Assembly (NCBI GenBank): GCA_022729735.1
Contig: DZAY01000007.1
Coordinates: 1-60,504, forward strand
Reading direction: 5' to 3'
DNA from: Helicobacter cetorum
Lineage (GTDB): Bacteria > Campylobacterota > Campylobacteria > Campylobacterales > DZAY01
DNA length: 60,504 nucleotides
The stretch's first letter is position 1; each line of letters opens with the position of its first letter. This document shows, piece by piece, positions 17,503-25,228 of this stretch. The position numbers and the translations under genes are program-made. Under the pieces are notes generated by a model. That model saw only the letters and a program-made list of their open reading frames with translations. It was not told the origin of the DNA and made no database searches.

Positions 17503-18504
17503 ATGGTGCTATTAAGAGACCTATTTTATAATATTGTTTTGATTGCTATTTTAAGAGAAGATGATGAGATAAAAATACTTACAAAAATATATAAATCTAA
17601 AAAATTTATAAGACAAGAAGAGAGAAATTTTAAATCATCTGGAAAATTTTTAAATGAAGATGCAGAACGATATATAAACTCATATCAAAGAAATTATAAG
17701 TTTGTATATATTTCAACAGTTTCAAACTCAATAAATCAAGGTGCATTGCCAACTTGTAAAAGAGGTGATTTTCTAAAATATTATGTCCAAAGCAATGAAG
17801 TTTCATCTATTTGTATAGATAATAAATGGTCTCCATTTTTGAGTAATGATGATATTATATTTATGAAAAGTAGAATATTTGCTAATGTTGGATTGGATTT
17901 TATCTTTTCTCCATTTATAATTCTTAGTAAGTTTTTTGAAAAAGAGCTAACAAAAGATGTTAGATTATATATTTTGAATGAAAAAAATGCCCTCTCTCTT
18001 ATGATTTTTAAATCAACTCAACTACTATTTGCAGGTTATCTAAAAATTAATTCTAACTTAGATGAAATAAAAATAGGTGGTAAAAAGTCTGGTAGCGATA
18101 CAGATGCAATTGCAAAAGATTTAGAAAATTTAGTCTCACTCGATGATATAGAACAGAGTGATGATATTGGTGATTTAGATGGAGGCGAACAGATTAATGA
18201 ATTTCTTGATGAATCAAGTGTTCCAACTCCAATGCCAACATCAGGTGTGAGTGAAAGTTCAATTGAAAGTTTTGGAAGAGGTGTTGAAATTTATAATTTC
18301 ATTAAACACTCATTAGAAGAGTTTTATAAAAATAGTTTATATGATAGTGATTTTATACAAAAAATTTTAATAGCAGATTCAACAGGACTTGCAAAAGATA
18401 TAGTTAAATATATCGAATCTGAAATTATGGTTACAACTGAAATTAAGAGTATAGATATTGCAAATTGGCTATGTGAAATTACGAGATTAGAGGTGTTAGA
18501 GTGA
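17503..18504 (+). CDS. PilM/GspL-like cytoplasmic platform protein (tentative)
   Basis: This 333-residue protein has no signal or clear membrane helix. The N-terminal 190 residues look like a mixed alpha/beta fold with alternating hydrophobic strands (FVYISTVSNSI, LYILNEKNALSLMIFKS). An acidic, Ser/Gly-rich linker (residues 195-255) and a helical C-terminus follow. I do not recognise it from sequence alone. The PilM-like proposal comes from the next two genes, which look like PilN and PilO. No P-loop is seen. The start is an ATG with AAGGA; the stop overlaps the next start (GTGA). Confidence 0.65.
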   Translation: MVLLRDLFYNIVLIAILREDDEIKILTKIYKSKKFIRQEERNFKSSGKFLNEDAERYINSYQRNYKFVYISTVSNSINQGALPTCKRGDFLKYYVQSNEVSSICIDNKWSPFLSNDDIIFMKSRIFANVGLDFIFSPFIILSKFFEKELTKDVRLYILNEKNALSLMIFKSTQLLFAGYLKINSNLDEIKIGGKKSGSDTDAIAKDLENLVSLDDIEQSDDIGDLDGGEQINEFLDESSVPTPMPTSGVSESSIESFGRGVEIYNFIKHSLEEFYKNSLYDSDFIQKILIADSTGLAKDIVKYIESEIMVTTEIKSIDIANWLCEITRLEVLE

Positions 18505-19010
18505 AATATAGTTTTATAAAACCCCGAACCAAATATCTATTTGAACAAGACACAAAAATATGGATTATATTTTTTATATTCACAACTGCTCTTTTAATAT
18601 CTTTTCAAATGTTTTTAAAAATGAAAATATCAGATAGTGCCAATCAAATGGTTAGAAATTATGAATTAGAACAAAATCTATTCATGGAGATAGAAAAATT
18701 AAAAGCTAAAGAAGAGATATTAAATGCAAATATAAAAATTGCAAGAGATATTCAATCAAATAATATAGTAGTTCAGTCAAGTATAAAAAATCTATTTGCA
18801 CTTATTCCAGAGCAAATTACTCTAAAAAAGGTAATAGTTGATGCAAAAGAGTTGAAATTGTATGGTGTTACTCCATCAAAAGATGTATTTAATTTTATGC
18901 TTGAAGCTCCTCTTCGTTCTATATTTGATGAGAGCAAAACCAATTTTTATATGTTAGATAGTGGTTGGTACTCATTTGAATCTATTAGCAAATCATACAA
19001 AAGAGAGTAA
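18501..19010 (+). CDS. PilN-like membrane protein
   Basis: This 169-residue protein has a short cytoplasmic N-terminus, one membrane helix (about residues 14-35), a coiled coil (about 45-85) and a small alpha/beta domain. The segment NLFALIPEQITLKKVIVDAK followed by ELKLYGVTPSKDVFNFML has the PilN pattern (LP..v.L..l...g..l.l.G.a.s...v..f...l). PilN and PilO form the inner-membrane alignment complex of type IV pili and related secretion machines. It starts with GTG overlapping the preceding stop and lies two bases before the PilO-like gene. Confidence 0.68.
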   Translation: MKYSFIKPRTKYLFEQDTKIWIIFFIFTTALLISFQMFLKMKISDSANQMVRNYELEQNLFMEIEKLKAKEEILNANIKIARDIQSNNIVVQSSIKNLFALIPEQITLKKVIVDAKELKLYGVTPSKDVFNFMLEAPLRSIFDESKTNFYMLDSGWYSFESISKSYKRE

Positions 19011-19012
19011 GC

Positions 19013-19534
19013 ATGAAAAATGAGATTAATTTAGCAAAAAACATGGTATATCTAATACTTTTTTTTATGTTTGTATTTTTTATGTTTTTTTATATGATTA
19101 TTCCAACTATAAAAGAGTATAAAAATCAAAACTATCAACTTAGTAAAAATCAACTCTCTTTAAACTCTACACAAAGCTCATATGATGAGCAAGTTGAAAC
19201 AATTAATAGAGTAAAAAAAGATAATGCTTACCTTTTAGCTTCATTAGAAAATGAGTTTAAAATTAGTGAATTTTTTGTCAAAAATCGAGCTTTTTTTCAA
19301 AACTTAGATTTAAAAGATAGTGGGAATGGCGACTATTTAGAAGGATTTACATATTCACAAAAAACTGTAACTGCACAAATTGATGCACCAGAAAGTTTTT
19401 ACAAATTTTTGGAAACTTTAAATGAGCAAGATAATTTAACTGGCATCTCATTTCCTATCGTTTATGAAAAACTTGACAAAAATGGTGTAAAACTTAGTTT
19501 TAATATTAGAATTTATGGATATGCAAAACAGTAA
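19013..19534 (+). CDS. PilO-like membrane protein
   Basis: This 173-residue protein has an N-terminal membrane helix (residues 10-30), a coiled coil with Asn/Gln/Ser (about 35-85) and a C-terminal ferredoxin-like domain. In that domain APESFYKFLETLNEQDNLTGI resembles the PilO signature (y..l..Fl..L......v.i). The order PilM-, PilN-, PilO-like on one transcript supports the assignment. No pilin, PilQ, PilB or PilC homologue is nearby. Confidence 0.68.
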   Translation: MKNEINLAKNMVYLILFFMFVFFMFFYMIIPTIKEYKNQNYQLSKNQLSLNSTQSSYDEQVETINRVKKDNAYLLASLENEFKISEFFVKNRAFFQNLDLKDSGNGDYLEGFTYSQKTVTAQIDAPESFYKFLETLNEQDNLTGISFPIVYEKLDKNGVKLSFNIRIYGYAKQ

Positions 19535-19542
19535 ATTAGTAG

Positions 19543-19548
19543 TATAAT
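19543..19548 (+). promoter_or_regulatory. -10 box of tRNA-Ser(GGA) promoter
   Basis: TATAAT lies nine bases before the tRNA-Ser 5' end, just after the stop of the PilO-like gene. Confidence 0.5.
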
Positions 19549-19557
19549 TACACTCTT

Positions 19558-19646
19558 AGAGAGGTGTCCGAGTGGTTTAAGGAGTACGACTGGAACTCGT
19601 ATAAGGTTAATACCCTTCGAGGGTTCGAATCCCTTCCTCTCTGCCA
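19558..19646 (+). tRNA. tRNA-Ser (GGA)
   Basis: This is an 89-base class II tRNA with encoded CCA. The acceptor strands AGAGAGG and CCTCTCT pair fully; the anticodon stem TACGA/TCGTA closes loop CTGGAAC with anticodon GGA. A long variable arm and the T arm GGGTTCGAATCCC follow. The discriminator is G, as usual for Ser. Confidence 0.96.
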
Positions 19647-19664
19647 TAATAATTTTAGGATTAA

Positions 19665-19994
19665 TTGTTGAAATCACCAAAAGGTTTTGGAAAAAAATAT
19701 TTTTCACTTGCTTCTATTCAAGCTCATACTACTCAAATCGTAATAGATAAAACAGCAACTATTAATGAAAATCACATATTTATAAAGCCAAAATCAAATT
19801 TTAAAATTGAAGATAATGACCCACCTTGTGATTTAGAACAGTTATTAATTCAGCCAATAAAGCCATCACACTGTAATTGCTATTTTAATAAAAAAACAAA
19901 ATTAGCTCTATTACAATCAAAAACTCTCAAAAAATGTAACTGCCATAATCGATATTTTAGCTTTAGACGAACAGGAACTCACCCTCCACAATAA
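19665..19994 (+). CDS. small cysteine-containing protein of unknown function
   Basis: This 109-residue open frame starts at TTG 19665, or at the next codon, also TTG, with AGGAT nearby. It shows SPKGFGKKYFSLASIQAH at the N-terminus, a DPPCDL segment in the middle, and two clusters CNC and CNCH towards the C-terminus, followed by RRTGTHPPQ. The Cys/His pairs might bind a metal. I recognise no family. The gene sits between tRNA-Ser and metE. It could also be a non-coding stretch that happens to be open, so confidence is moderate. Confidence 0.45.
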   Translation: MLKSPKGFGKKYFSLASIQAHTTQIVIDKTATINENHIFIKPKSNFKIEDNDPPCDLEQLLIQPIKPSHCNCYFNKKTKLALLQSKTLKKCNCHNRYFSFRRTGTHPPQ

Positions 19995-20041
19995 ACAATT
20001 TAATAATATTTTCAAAAATTAAAATAATAAAAGGATGAAGA

Positions 20042-22297
20042 GTGAGTAGTGTAATAGGATTTCCAAGAATTGGAGAAAAGAGAGAGTTAAAATTTGCATT
20101 GGAAAAATATTGGGCAAAAGAGATAAGTTTTAGTGAAGTAGAAAAAGTTGCAAGTGAACTAAAAATTAGGCATTGGAACTATCAAAAAGATGCTGGAATT
20201 GAGTTTATTAGCTCAAATGATTTTTCATATTATGACCAAATGCTTGATATGATAGTTTTATTTGGTGCAATTCCAAATAGATTTAGTGATATTTCTGATA
20301 AATATGAGCAATATTTTGCAATGGCAAGAGGTAATGCAAATGGAGTTGCTATGGGAATGAGTAAGTGGTTTAATACAAACTATCACTATATTATTCCAGA
20401 GTTACATCAAAATCAAACTTTTAAACTAAATAGTCAAAAAATTGTAGATGAGTATAATGAAGCAAAATCAATAGGAGTTAAGACAAAAATCAACTTAATT
20501 GGTATAGTTACATTTTTAGCACTATCTACAACAACTGATAATAGTGAGCCTTTTATCCATTTTGAAAAATTATTAGAACTCTATTGTGAGCTTTTTATGG
20601 AGTTATCAAATCTTGATGATGAGATATATATTCAAATAGAAGAGCCTCTATTTGCAAAAGATTGTTCTAGTGAGTTACTGAAATTTTTAGAAAATGCTTA
20701 TTTGAAATTAAGTTTAATATCTCCAAAAATTAAAATAATTTTTACAACATATTTTGAACACTCAAATGAAGCAACAAAAGTTATGCTAAATCTACCTATA
20801 TATGGAATTGGTCTTGATTTTGTAGCTGGTGTGCTTAATTGGAGTAGTTTAGATATGATTGGAAATAGCAACAAAGTGCTATTTGCTGGAGTTGTAAATG
20901 GTAGAAATATTTGGAAAAATGATATAGAAGAGAGTTTGAATTTATTAAATAGAGTATCATTTTATATTCCTAAAAAAAGAGTTGTCATTAGTAGTAGTTG
21001 CTCACTTTTACACTCCCCATATTCTCTAAAATATGAAGAAAATATGAGTTGTGAAATAAAAGAGTGGTTAAGTTTTGCTCTTGAAAAACTACAAGAGATT
21101 GTAATTATTTCAAAACTATTTTTTGCAAAAAGCTTAACTCAAGAAGAGCAAGATTACTTAGACAAAAATAAAAAAGCTTTGGAAAGTAAGAAAAATTCTG
21201 AAAAAGTTTATAATAAAATCGTGCGAAATAGAGTTTCAAATATTGATAAGTTTGAGCGAGAAATGGATTTTAAATCAAGACTTAAACTTCAAAGAGAGGT
21301 TTTAAATTATCCAAATTTAGCAACAACAACTATTGGTTCATTTCCACAAACTAAAGAGCTTAGAAATATTAGAAAAGATTATAAAAACTCTCAAATTGGA
21401 AAAATTTATTATGAAAACTATATAAAATCATATATAGATAATGCTATAAAAATTCAAGAAGATATTGGACTTGATATATTAGTTCATGGTGAGCCAGAGC
21501 GAAATGATATGGTTGAATATTTTGGAGAACTATTAGAAGGATTTGTTTTTAGCCAAAATGGTTGGGTGCAAAGTTATGGAGCAAGATGTGTAAAACCACC
21601 TATATTATATGGTGATGTTAGTAGAAATGAACCTATGACTGTTAAATGGATTACATATGCACAAAGCAAAACTAATAAGATTGTAAAAGGTATGCTAACT
21701 GGTCCTGTAACAATTATAAATTGGTCATTTGTGCGAGATGATATTCCAAAAAGTGATGTGGCTTATCAAATAGCTTTGGCTTTGAGTGATGAGATAGATG
21801 ATTTACAAAAAAATGGTATAAAGACTATTCAAGTAGATGAAGCAGCATTCAAAGAAGGTTATCCATTACGAATAGATAAAATTAGAGATTATGAGAATTG
21901 GGCAGTTATGAGCTTTAAACTATCAGTTAGTAGTGCATATCCACATACACAAATCCATACTCATATGTGTTATAGCGATTTTAGCGATATTATGAGTGCA
22001 ATTGATGCGATGGATGCTGATGTAATTACAATTGAAACTGCAAAAAGTGGAAATAAACTTTTAAAAACTTTTAAAGAGTTTAATTATCAAAAAGAGATTG
22101 GTTTAGGAGTTTATGATATCCACTCTCCAAGAGTTCCAACAGTAGAAGAGTTGGAGAAACAGATAAAATTACTTTTGGATATTTTGCCAAAAGAGCAGTT
22201 GTGGATAAATCCTGATTGTGGTTTAAAAACCAGAAAATGGGAAGAAGTAATACCAAGTTTAACAAACATGGTTAAAGCTACAAAAAATTTTAGATAA
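20042..22297 (+). CDS. metE: cobalamin-independent methionine synthase
   Basis: This 751-residue protein transfers the methyl group of 5-methyltetrahydropteroyl-triglutamate to homocysteine. The duplicated barrels are visible: an N-terminal MetE half starting IGFPRIGEKRELKFALEKYW, and a C-terminal half starting TTIGSFPQTKELR near residue 426. Zinc and homocysteine site motifs include IHTHMCYSDF and NPDCGLKTR. Length is normal (about 755). The start is GTG after AAAGGATGAAGA. It stands alone, followed by a hairpin. Confidence 0.97.
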   Translation: MSSVIGFPRIGEKRELKFALEKYWAKEISFSEVEKVASELKIRHWNYQKDAGIEFISSNDFSYYDQMLDMIVLFGAIPNRFSDISDKYEQYFAMARGNANGVAMGMSKWFNTNYHYIIPELHQNQTFKLNSQKIVDEYNEAKSIGVKTKINLIGIVTFLALSTTTDNSEPFIHFEKLLELYCELFMELSNLDDEIYIQIEEPLFAKDCSSELLKFLENAYLKLSLISPKIKIIFTTYFEHSNEATKVMLNLPIYGIGLDFVAGVLNWSSLDMIGNSNKVLFAGVVNGRNIWKNDIEESLNLLNRVSFYIPKKRVVISSSCSLLHSPYSLKYEENMSCEIKEWLSFALEKLQEIVIISKLFFAKSLTQEEQDYLDKNKKALESKKNSEKVYNKIVRNRVSNIDKFEREMDFKSRLKLQREVLNYPNLATTTIGSFPQTKELRNIRKDYKNSQIGKIYYENYIKSYIDNAIKIQEDIGLDILVHGEPERNDMVEYFGELLEGFVFSQNGWVQSYGARCVKPPILYGDVSRNEPMTVKWITYAQSKTNKIVKGMLTGPVTIINWSFVRDDIPKSDVAYQIALALSDEIDDLQKNGIKTIQVDEAAFKEGYPLRIDKIRDYENWAVMSFKLSVSSAYPHTQIHTHMCYSDFSDIMSAIDAMDADVITIETAKSGNKLLKTFKEFNYQKEIGLGVYDIHSPRVPTVEELEKQIKLLLDILPKEQLWINPDCGLKTRKWEEVIPSLTNMVKATKNFR

Positions 22298-22298
22298 A

Positions 22299-22321
22299 AT
22301 AGGAGAGAATTTCTCTCCTAT
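22299..22321 (+). terminator. hairpin after metE
   Basis: Arms ATAGGAGAGAA and TTCTCTCCTAT form a long perfect stem immediately after the metE stop. There is no T run after it, so termination may be weak or the structure may protect the 3' end. Confidence 0.5.
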
Positions 22322-22342
22322 AAATTAAAAATAGTTTTATTA

Positions 22343-22348
22343 TATAAT
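22343..22348 (+). promoter_or_regulatory. -10 box upstream of the PD-(D/E)XK-like gene
   Basis: TATAAT, in the context TTATATAAT, lies 30 bases before the ATG, after the metE hairpin. Confidence 0.4.
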
Positions 22349-22377
22349 TTCAAAATTATTAATAAAAGGAAGCACAA

Positions 22378-22908
22378 ATGAGTGACCAAGAGTTAAAAGA
22401 TTTAATAGCTTCTCTTGCAATTGAAACAAAAAAATTAAAAGAGTCTCAAGCAAAAACAGATGAACAGATTAAACAAACAGAAGAGTTTATGAAAAAAACA
22501 TTTGAAGAGATGCACTTAGCTCAACAAAAAAGTGATGAAAAACTTGATAAATTAGCAAAACTTGTTGGTGGAATTTCAAACAATCAAGGTGATGTTGCTG
22601 AAGAGTTTTTTTATAACTCCTTATCTGCAAAAATGGAGTTAGCAGGTATTCATTACGATTATGTAGATAAAAATAGTAAAAGAATAAAAGGAAATATTGC
22701 TGATGAGTTTGATATTGTTATGATAAATGGTAAAGATGTAGCAATTATTGAAGTAAAATATAAGGCTTATGAAAAAGATTTAGATAAATTAATAAATAAA
22801 AAATATCCAAATTTCAAAGAGTTATATCCTATGTATAAAGATTATAATCACCATTTAGCATTAGCAAGTTTTTATATTAATGATGAGTTAAAAGAGATGG
22901 CTTTATAA
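22378..22908 (+). CDS. PD-(D/E)XK nuclease-like protein with coiled coil, C-terminus cut by a stop
   Basis: This 176-residue protein has a predicted coiled coil (about residues 5-65, Lys/Glu/Gln rich) and a restriction-like core: NQGDVAEEFFYN, then DEFDIVMINGKDVAIIEVK, which contains the D...(E/V)xK pattern of the PD-(D/E)XK fold. Such proteins are common in Campylobacterota near mobile or repeat regions; their role is unknown. The frame stays open past the TAA at 22906: 19 further codons read NNVMVLQRKGDIVKVYSKE and end at TAG 22966. That resembles the usual last strand of the family, so the stop is probably a recent nonsense change. The ribosome site is AAGGA. Confidence 0.7.
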   Translation: MSDQELKDLIASLAIETKKLKESQAKTDEQIKQTEEFMKKTFEEMHLAQQKSDEKLDKLAKLVGGISNNQGDVAEEFFYNSLSAKMELAGIHYDYVDKNSKRIKGNIADEFDIVMINGKDVAIIEVKYKAYEKDLDKLINKKYPNFKELYPMYKDYNHHLALASFYINDELKEMAL

Positions 22909-22969
22909 AATAATGTTATGGTTTTACAAAGAAAAGGTGATATAGTCAAAGTATATTCAAAGGAGTAGT

Positions 22970-23001
22970 AAGTTTTAGTCGTGGTATTTCACCACGAACT
23001 T
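22970..23001. terminator. bidirectional hairpin between convergent genes
   Basis: Arms TCGTGGT and ACCACGA around loop ATTTC, extended by AAGT/ACTT across a bulge, lie between the end of the nuclease-like gene and the end of ruvB. It is likely a shared terminator. Confidence 0.55.
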
Positions 23002-23996
23002 TAATCAAACAGACTTTTTTTAAATTTCAAAACTTCAAAACTTTTTTTAGTTGCAACTCTTCCTCTTGCACTCTTTTCTATATAGCCATTAGCAATTAAA
23101 TATGGCTCTATCACATCTTCAATTGTTCCTTCATCTTCACTCAAAGCACTTGCAATTGTATTTAATCCTAATGGACGACCTTTTGAATTTATTAAAAGTT
23201 CCAAAAATTTTATATCAAGTTCATCAAATCCAAACTCATTTATTCCAAGCTGATTTAGTGCATAAATTGTAGTATCAAGTGAGATTAAATTTTCATTTGC
23301 AATTTCTGCAAAATCTCTAACTCGCTTTAGTAGTTTAAGTGCAATTCGTGGAGTTCCTCTACTTCTTTTTGCAATTTCCAAAGCCCCATCGCTCACAATA
23401 TCTTTATCAAGTTTAATAATAGCTCTACTAATCACTTCACTTAACTCAAGCTCACTATAAAATTGCAATCTAAAGTGCATTCCAAACCTATCTCGCAAAG
23501 GATTACTAACCATTCCAGCCTTTGTAGTTGCTCCAATTAGAGTAAATTTTGGAATATCAATTTTTATTGTTTGAGCTGAAGGCCCACTTCCTATAATAAT
23601 ATCCAATCTAAAATCTTCCATCGCGGGATATAAAATCTCTTCTATTTTTGTTGGTAGTCTATGAATTTCATCTATAAATAGAATATCTCCTTCTTGTAAA
23701 TTTGTCAAAATTGATGCCAAATCTCCACTTTTTTCTATCATTGGAGCTGTTATAACTTTGATATTTGTCTCCATTTCAGCACTTATAATATGTCCCAATG
23801 TGGTTTTCCCAAGCCCTGGAGGTCCAAAAAATAGTATATGGTCGATACACTCTGCTCTTATTTTACTCGCTTCAATGAAAACTTTTAAATTCTTTTTTAT
23901 CTGTTCTTGTCCAATAAACTCATCAAACTTTGATGGTCTAAGTCCATTTTCATACTCATTATCAAAACTAAATTTTTCAATCTCAATTGCTCTCAA
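23001..23996 (-). CDS. ruvB: Holliday junction branch-migration ATPase RuvB
   Basis: This is a AAA+ motor with Walker [15 protein letters not shown], Walker [10 protein letters not shown], sensor [10 protein letters not shown] and arginine finger region PLRDRFG. A C-terminal winged helix follows ([31 protein letters not shown]). I choose TTG 23996 (331 residues, [22 protein letters not shown]), since GGAG lies seven bases upstream and RuvB proteins begin there. An upstream TTG at 24035 would add 13 hydrophobic residues with no ribosome site. It drives branch migration with RuvA; ruvA and ruvC are not in the window. It is divergent from the delta' gene. Confidence 0.95.
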   Translation of the reverse strand: MRAIEIEKFSFDNEYENGLRPSKFDEFIGQEQIKKNLKVFIEASKIRAECIDHILFFGPPGLGKTTLGHIISAEMETNIKVITAPMIEKSGDLASILTNLQEGDILFIDEIHRLPTKIEEILYPAMEDFRLDIIIGSGPSAQTIKIDIPKFTLIGATTKAGMVSNPLRDRFGMHFRLQFYSELELSEVISRAIIKLDKDIVSDGALEIAKRSRGTPRIALKLLKRVRDFAEIANENLISLDTTIYALNQLGINEFGFDELDIKFLELLINSKGRPLGLNTIASALSEDEGTIEDVIEPYLIANGYIEKSARGRVATKKSFEVLKFKKSLFD

Positions 23997-24072
23997 ATTA
24001 AATCTCCAAAATATTTTTAGTAAGAATAATAACAAAAATTTGGTATGATTTTGGCAAAAGAAGAGAGAAGTT

Positions 24073-24672
24073 ATGGCAAATCAGATATATATAACAGATA
24101 ATATTTTGGATTATAAAGCAAAATTATTAAATATTTTGAGTGAATTTAGAGTAGTTGAATTTGTAAGAGATGATTTTTTGGTAGATGATACAAGAGAAGT
24201 TTTAAAAGAAGCTTTACTTAGCACAGAAATTGAAAAATATATTCTACTTTGTGCAAAAAGATTTAATATCTATGCACAAAATGCGATGCTTAAACTACTT
24301 GAAGAGCCACCAAGTAGAGTGAATATTATAATAATTACAGAAAGTAAATCATCACTACTTCCAACAATTCGCTCAAGAGTTCCATCAAAAATTGTAAAAG
24401 AGCCAAGGGAGATACTAAATTTAGAAATTGATATAAATAGTTTTGGTTTAAAAGAGTTATTTGAATTTATTAAAAAAAATCAAAATATCTCAAGAGATGG
24501 TGCAAAATCGATAATTGAAGCTCTACTATTTCAAATCCAACATAAAAATTTATCTCTCCAAGAGCAACAATTAGAGCTATTTAGTAACTCAATAAAACTT
24601 TTAAATTTAAATTCAAAACCTATAAATATATTGACAACTATTTTTTTAAGTTTGATAAATAGAGAAAAGTAG
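24073..24672 (+). CDS. holB: DNA polymerase III delta' subunit (short form)
   Basis: This 199-residue clamp-loader-like protein has the conserved segment [28 protein letters not shown], then [13 protein letters not shown] (SRC motif replaced by SRV). There is no Walker A, and the N-terminal nucleotide-binding part is reduced, as in other Campylobacterota delta' proteins, which are much shorter than E. coli HolB (334). It acts as a structural part of the clamp loader. It is divergent from ruvB and convergent with the toxin gene. Confidence 0.8.
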   Translation: MANQIYITDNILDYKAKLLNILSEFRVVEFVRDDFLVDDTREVLKEALLSTEIEKYILLCAKRFNIYAQNAMLKLLEEPPSRVNIIIITESKSSLLPTIRSRVPSKIVKEPREILNLEIDINSFGLKELFEFIKKNQNISRDGAKSIIEALLFQIQHKNLSLQEQQLELFSNSIKLLNLNSKPINILTTIFLSLINREK

Positions 24673-24680
24673 GAAAAGTT

Positions 24681-25010
24681 TTATAAATTATTTCGCTCAA
24701 TTATCTCTTTTATTTCACTATCTGAAACTGTTTCTTTTTCTGTTTTTGAATAAATTAAAAGCAATCTAATAGTATTTAATTCATCTATATAGTATGTGAT
24801 AACTCGAAAAACACCACTTTTACCTGTTGGAATTGAAGAGTTTGGAACTCTTATTTTAAAACAACTATTTCCAAGTTCAATACCACACTTTGGATTTTTT
24901 AGTAACTCTGATTTTAACCACTCTAAATCATCGGCTATTTTTTGATATGACTTTGCAAGTTTTTTAACCTGTTTTACAAATTCAGGAGTTGGTACTATTT
25001 TTAACATCAT
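24681..25010 (-). CDS. RelE/ParE-superfamily toxin
   Basis: This 109-residue basic protein has the RelE-like pattern: TPEFVKQVKKLAKSYQKIADDL, KIRVPNSSIPTGKSGVFRVITYYI, and RLLLIYSKTEKETVSDSEI near the C-terminus. The VFRVI(T/I)YY strand and the final YSK...ET are the usual signature. Such toxins typically cleave mRNA on the ribosome. It overlaps the upstream antitoxin gene by 29 bases. It starts with two consecutive ATG codons. Confidence 0.8.
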   Translation of the reverse strand: MMLKIVPTPEFVKQVKKLAKSYQKIADDLEWLKSELLKNPKCGIELGNSCFKIRVPNSSIPTGKSGVFRVITYYIDELNTIRLLLIYSKTEKETVSDSEIKEIIERNNL

Positions 25011-25212
25011 TTATCAAATCATCTAAAGTTGTTTCTTCAATCTCTTGAGAGTTTTGAAGTTTAGCTTGTTTTATAGATTTATCTAAACTATTTAAAAGAA
25101 CCATTTTATTGTAACTATCTTTTACAAACTCAAAAAACATCTCTTTATTACTATTAAATCCATCTAAAAAAATTGTTTCTATTTCTGGATTTTGAATTTT
25201 AAGAGTTATCAT
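24982..25212 (-). CDS. antitoxin of a RelE-type module
   Basis: This 76-residue acidic protein lies directly upstream of the toxin. The N-terminus MITLKIQNPEIETIFLDGF could be the dimerising DNA-binding strand. The C-terminus is charged and rich in Ser, Gln, Glu and Asp, as expected for a toxin-wrapping tail. I cannot place it in a named antitoxin family. The ribosome site is AAAGG. The antitoxin-first order is the common one. Confidence 0.72.
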   Translation of the reverse strand: MITLKIQNPEIETIFLDGFNSNKEMFFEFVKDSYNKMVLLNSLDKSIKQAKLQNSQEIEETTLDDLINDVKNSTNS

Positions 25213-25228
25213 AAAATACCTTTCAAAC

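Noticed and set aside
19513-19707. Minus-strand open frame containing AERKGFEPSKG
   Set aside because: This is the well-known false protein read from the antisense of tRNA-Ser.
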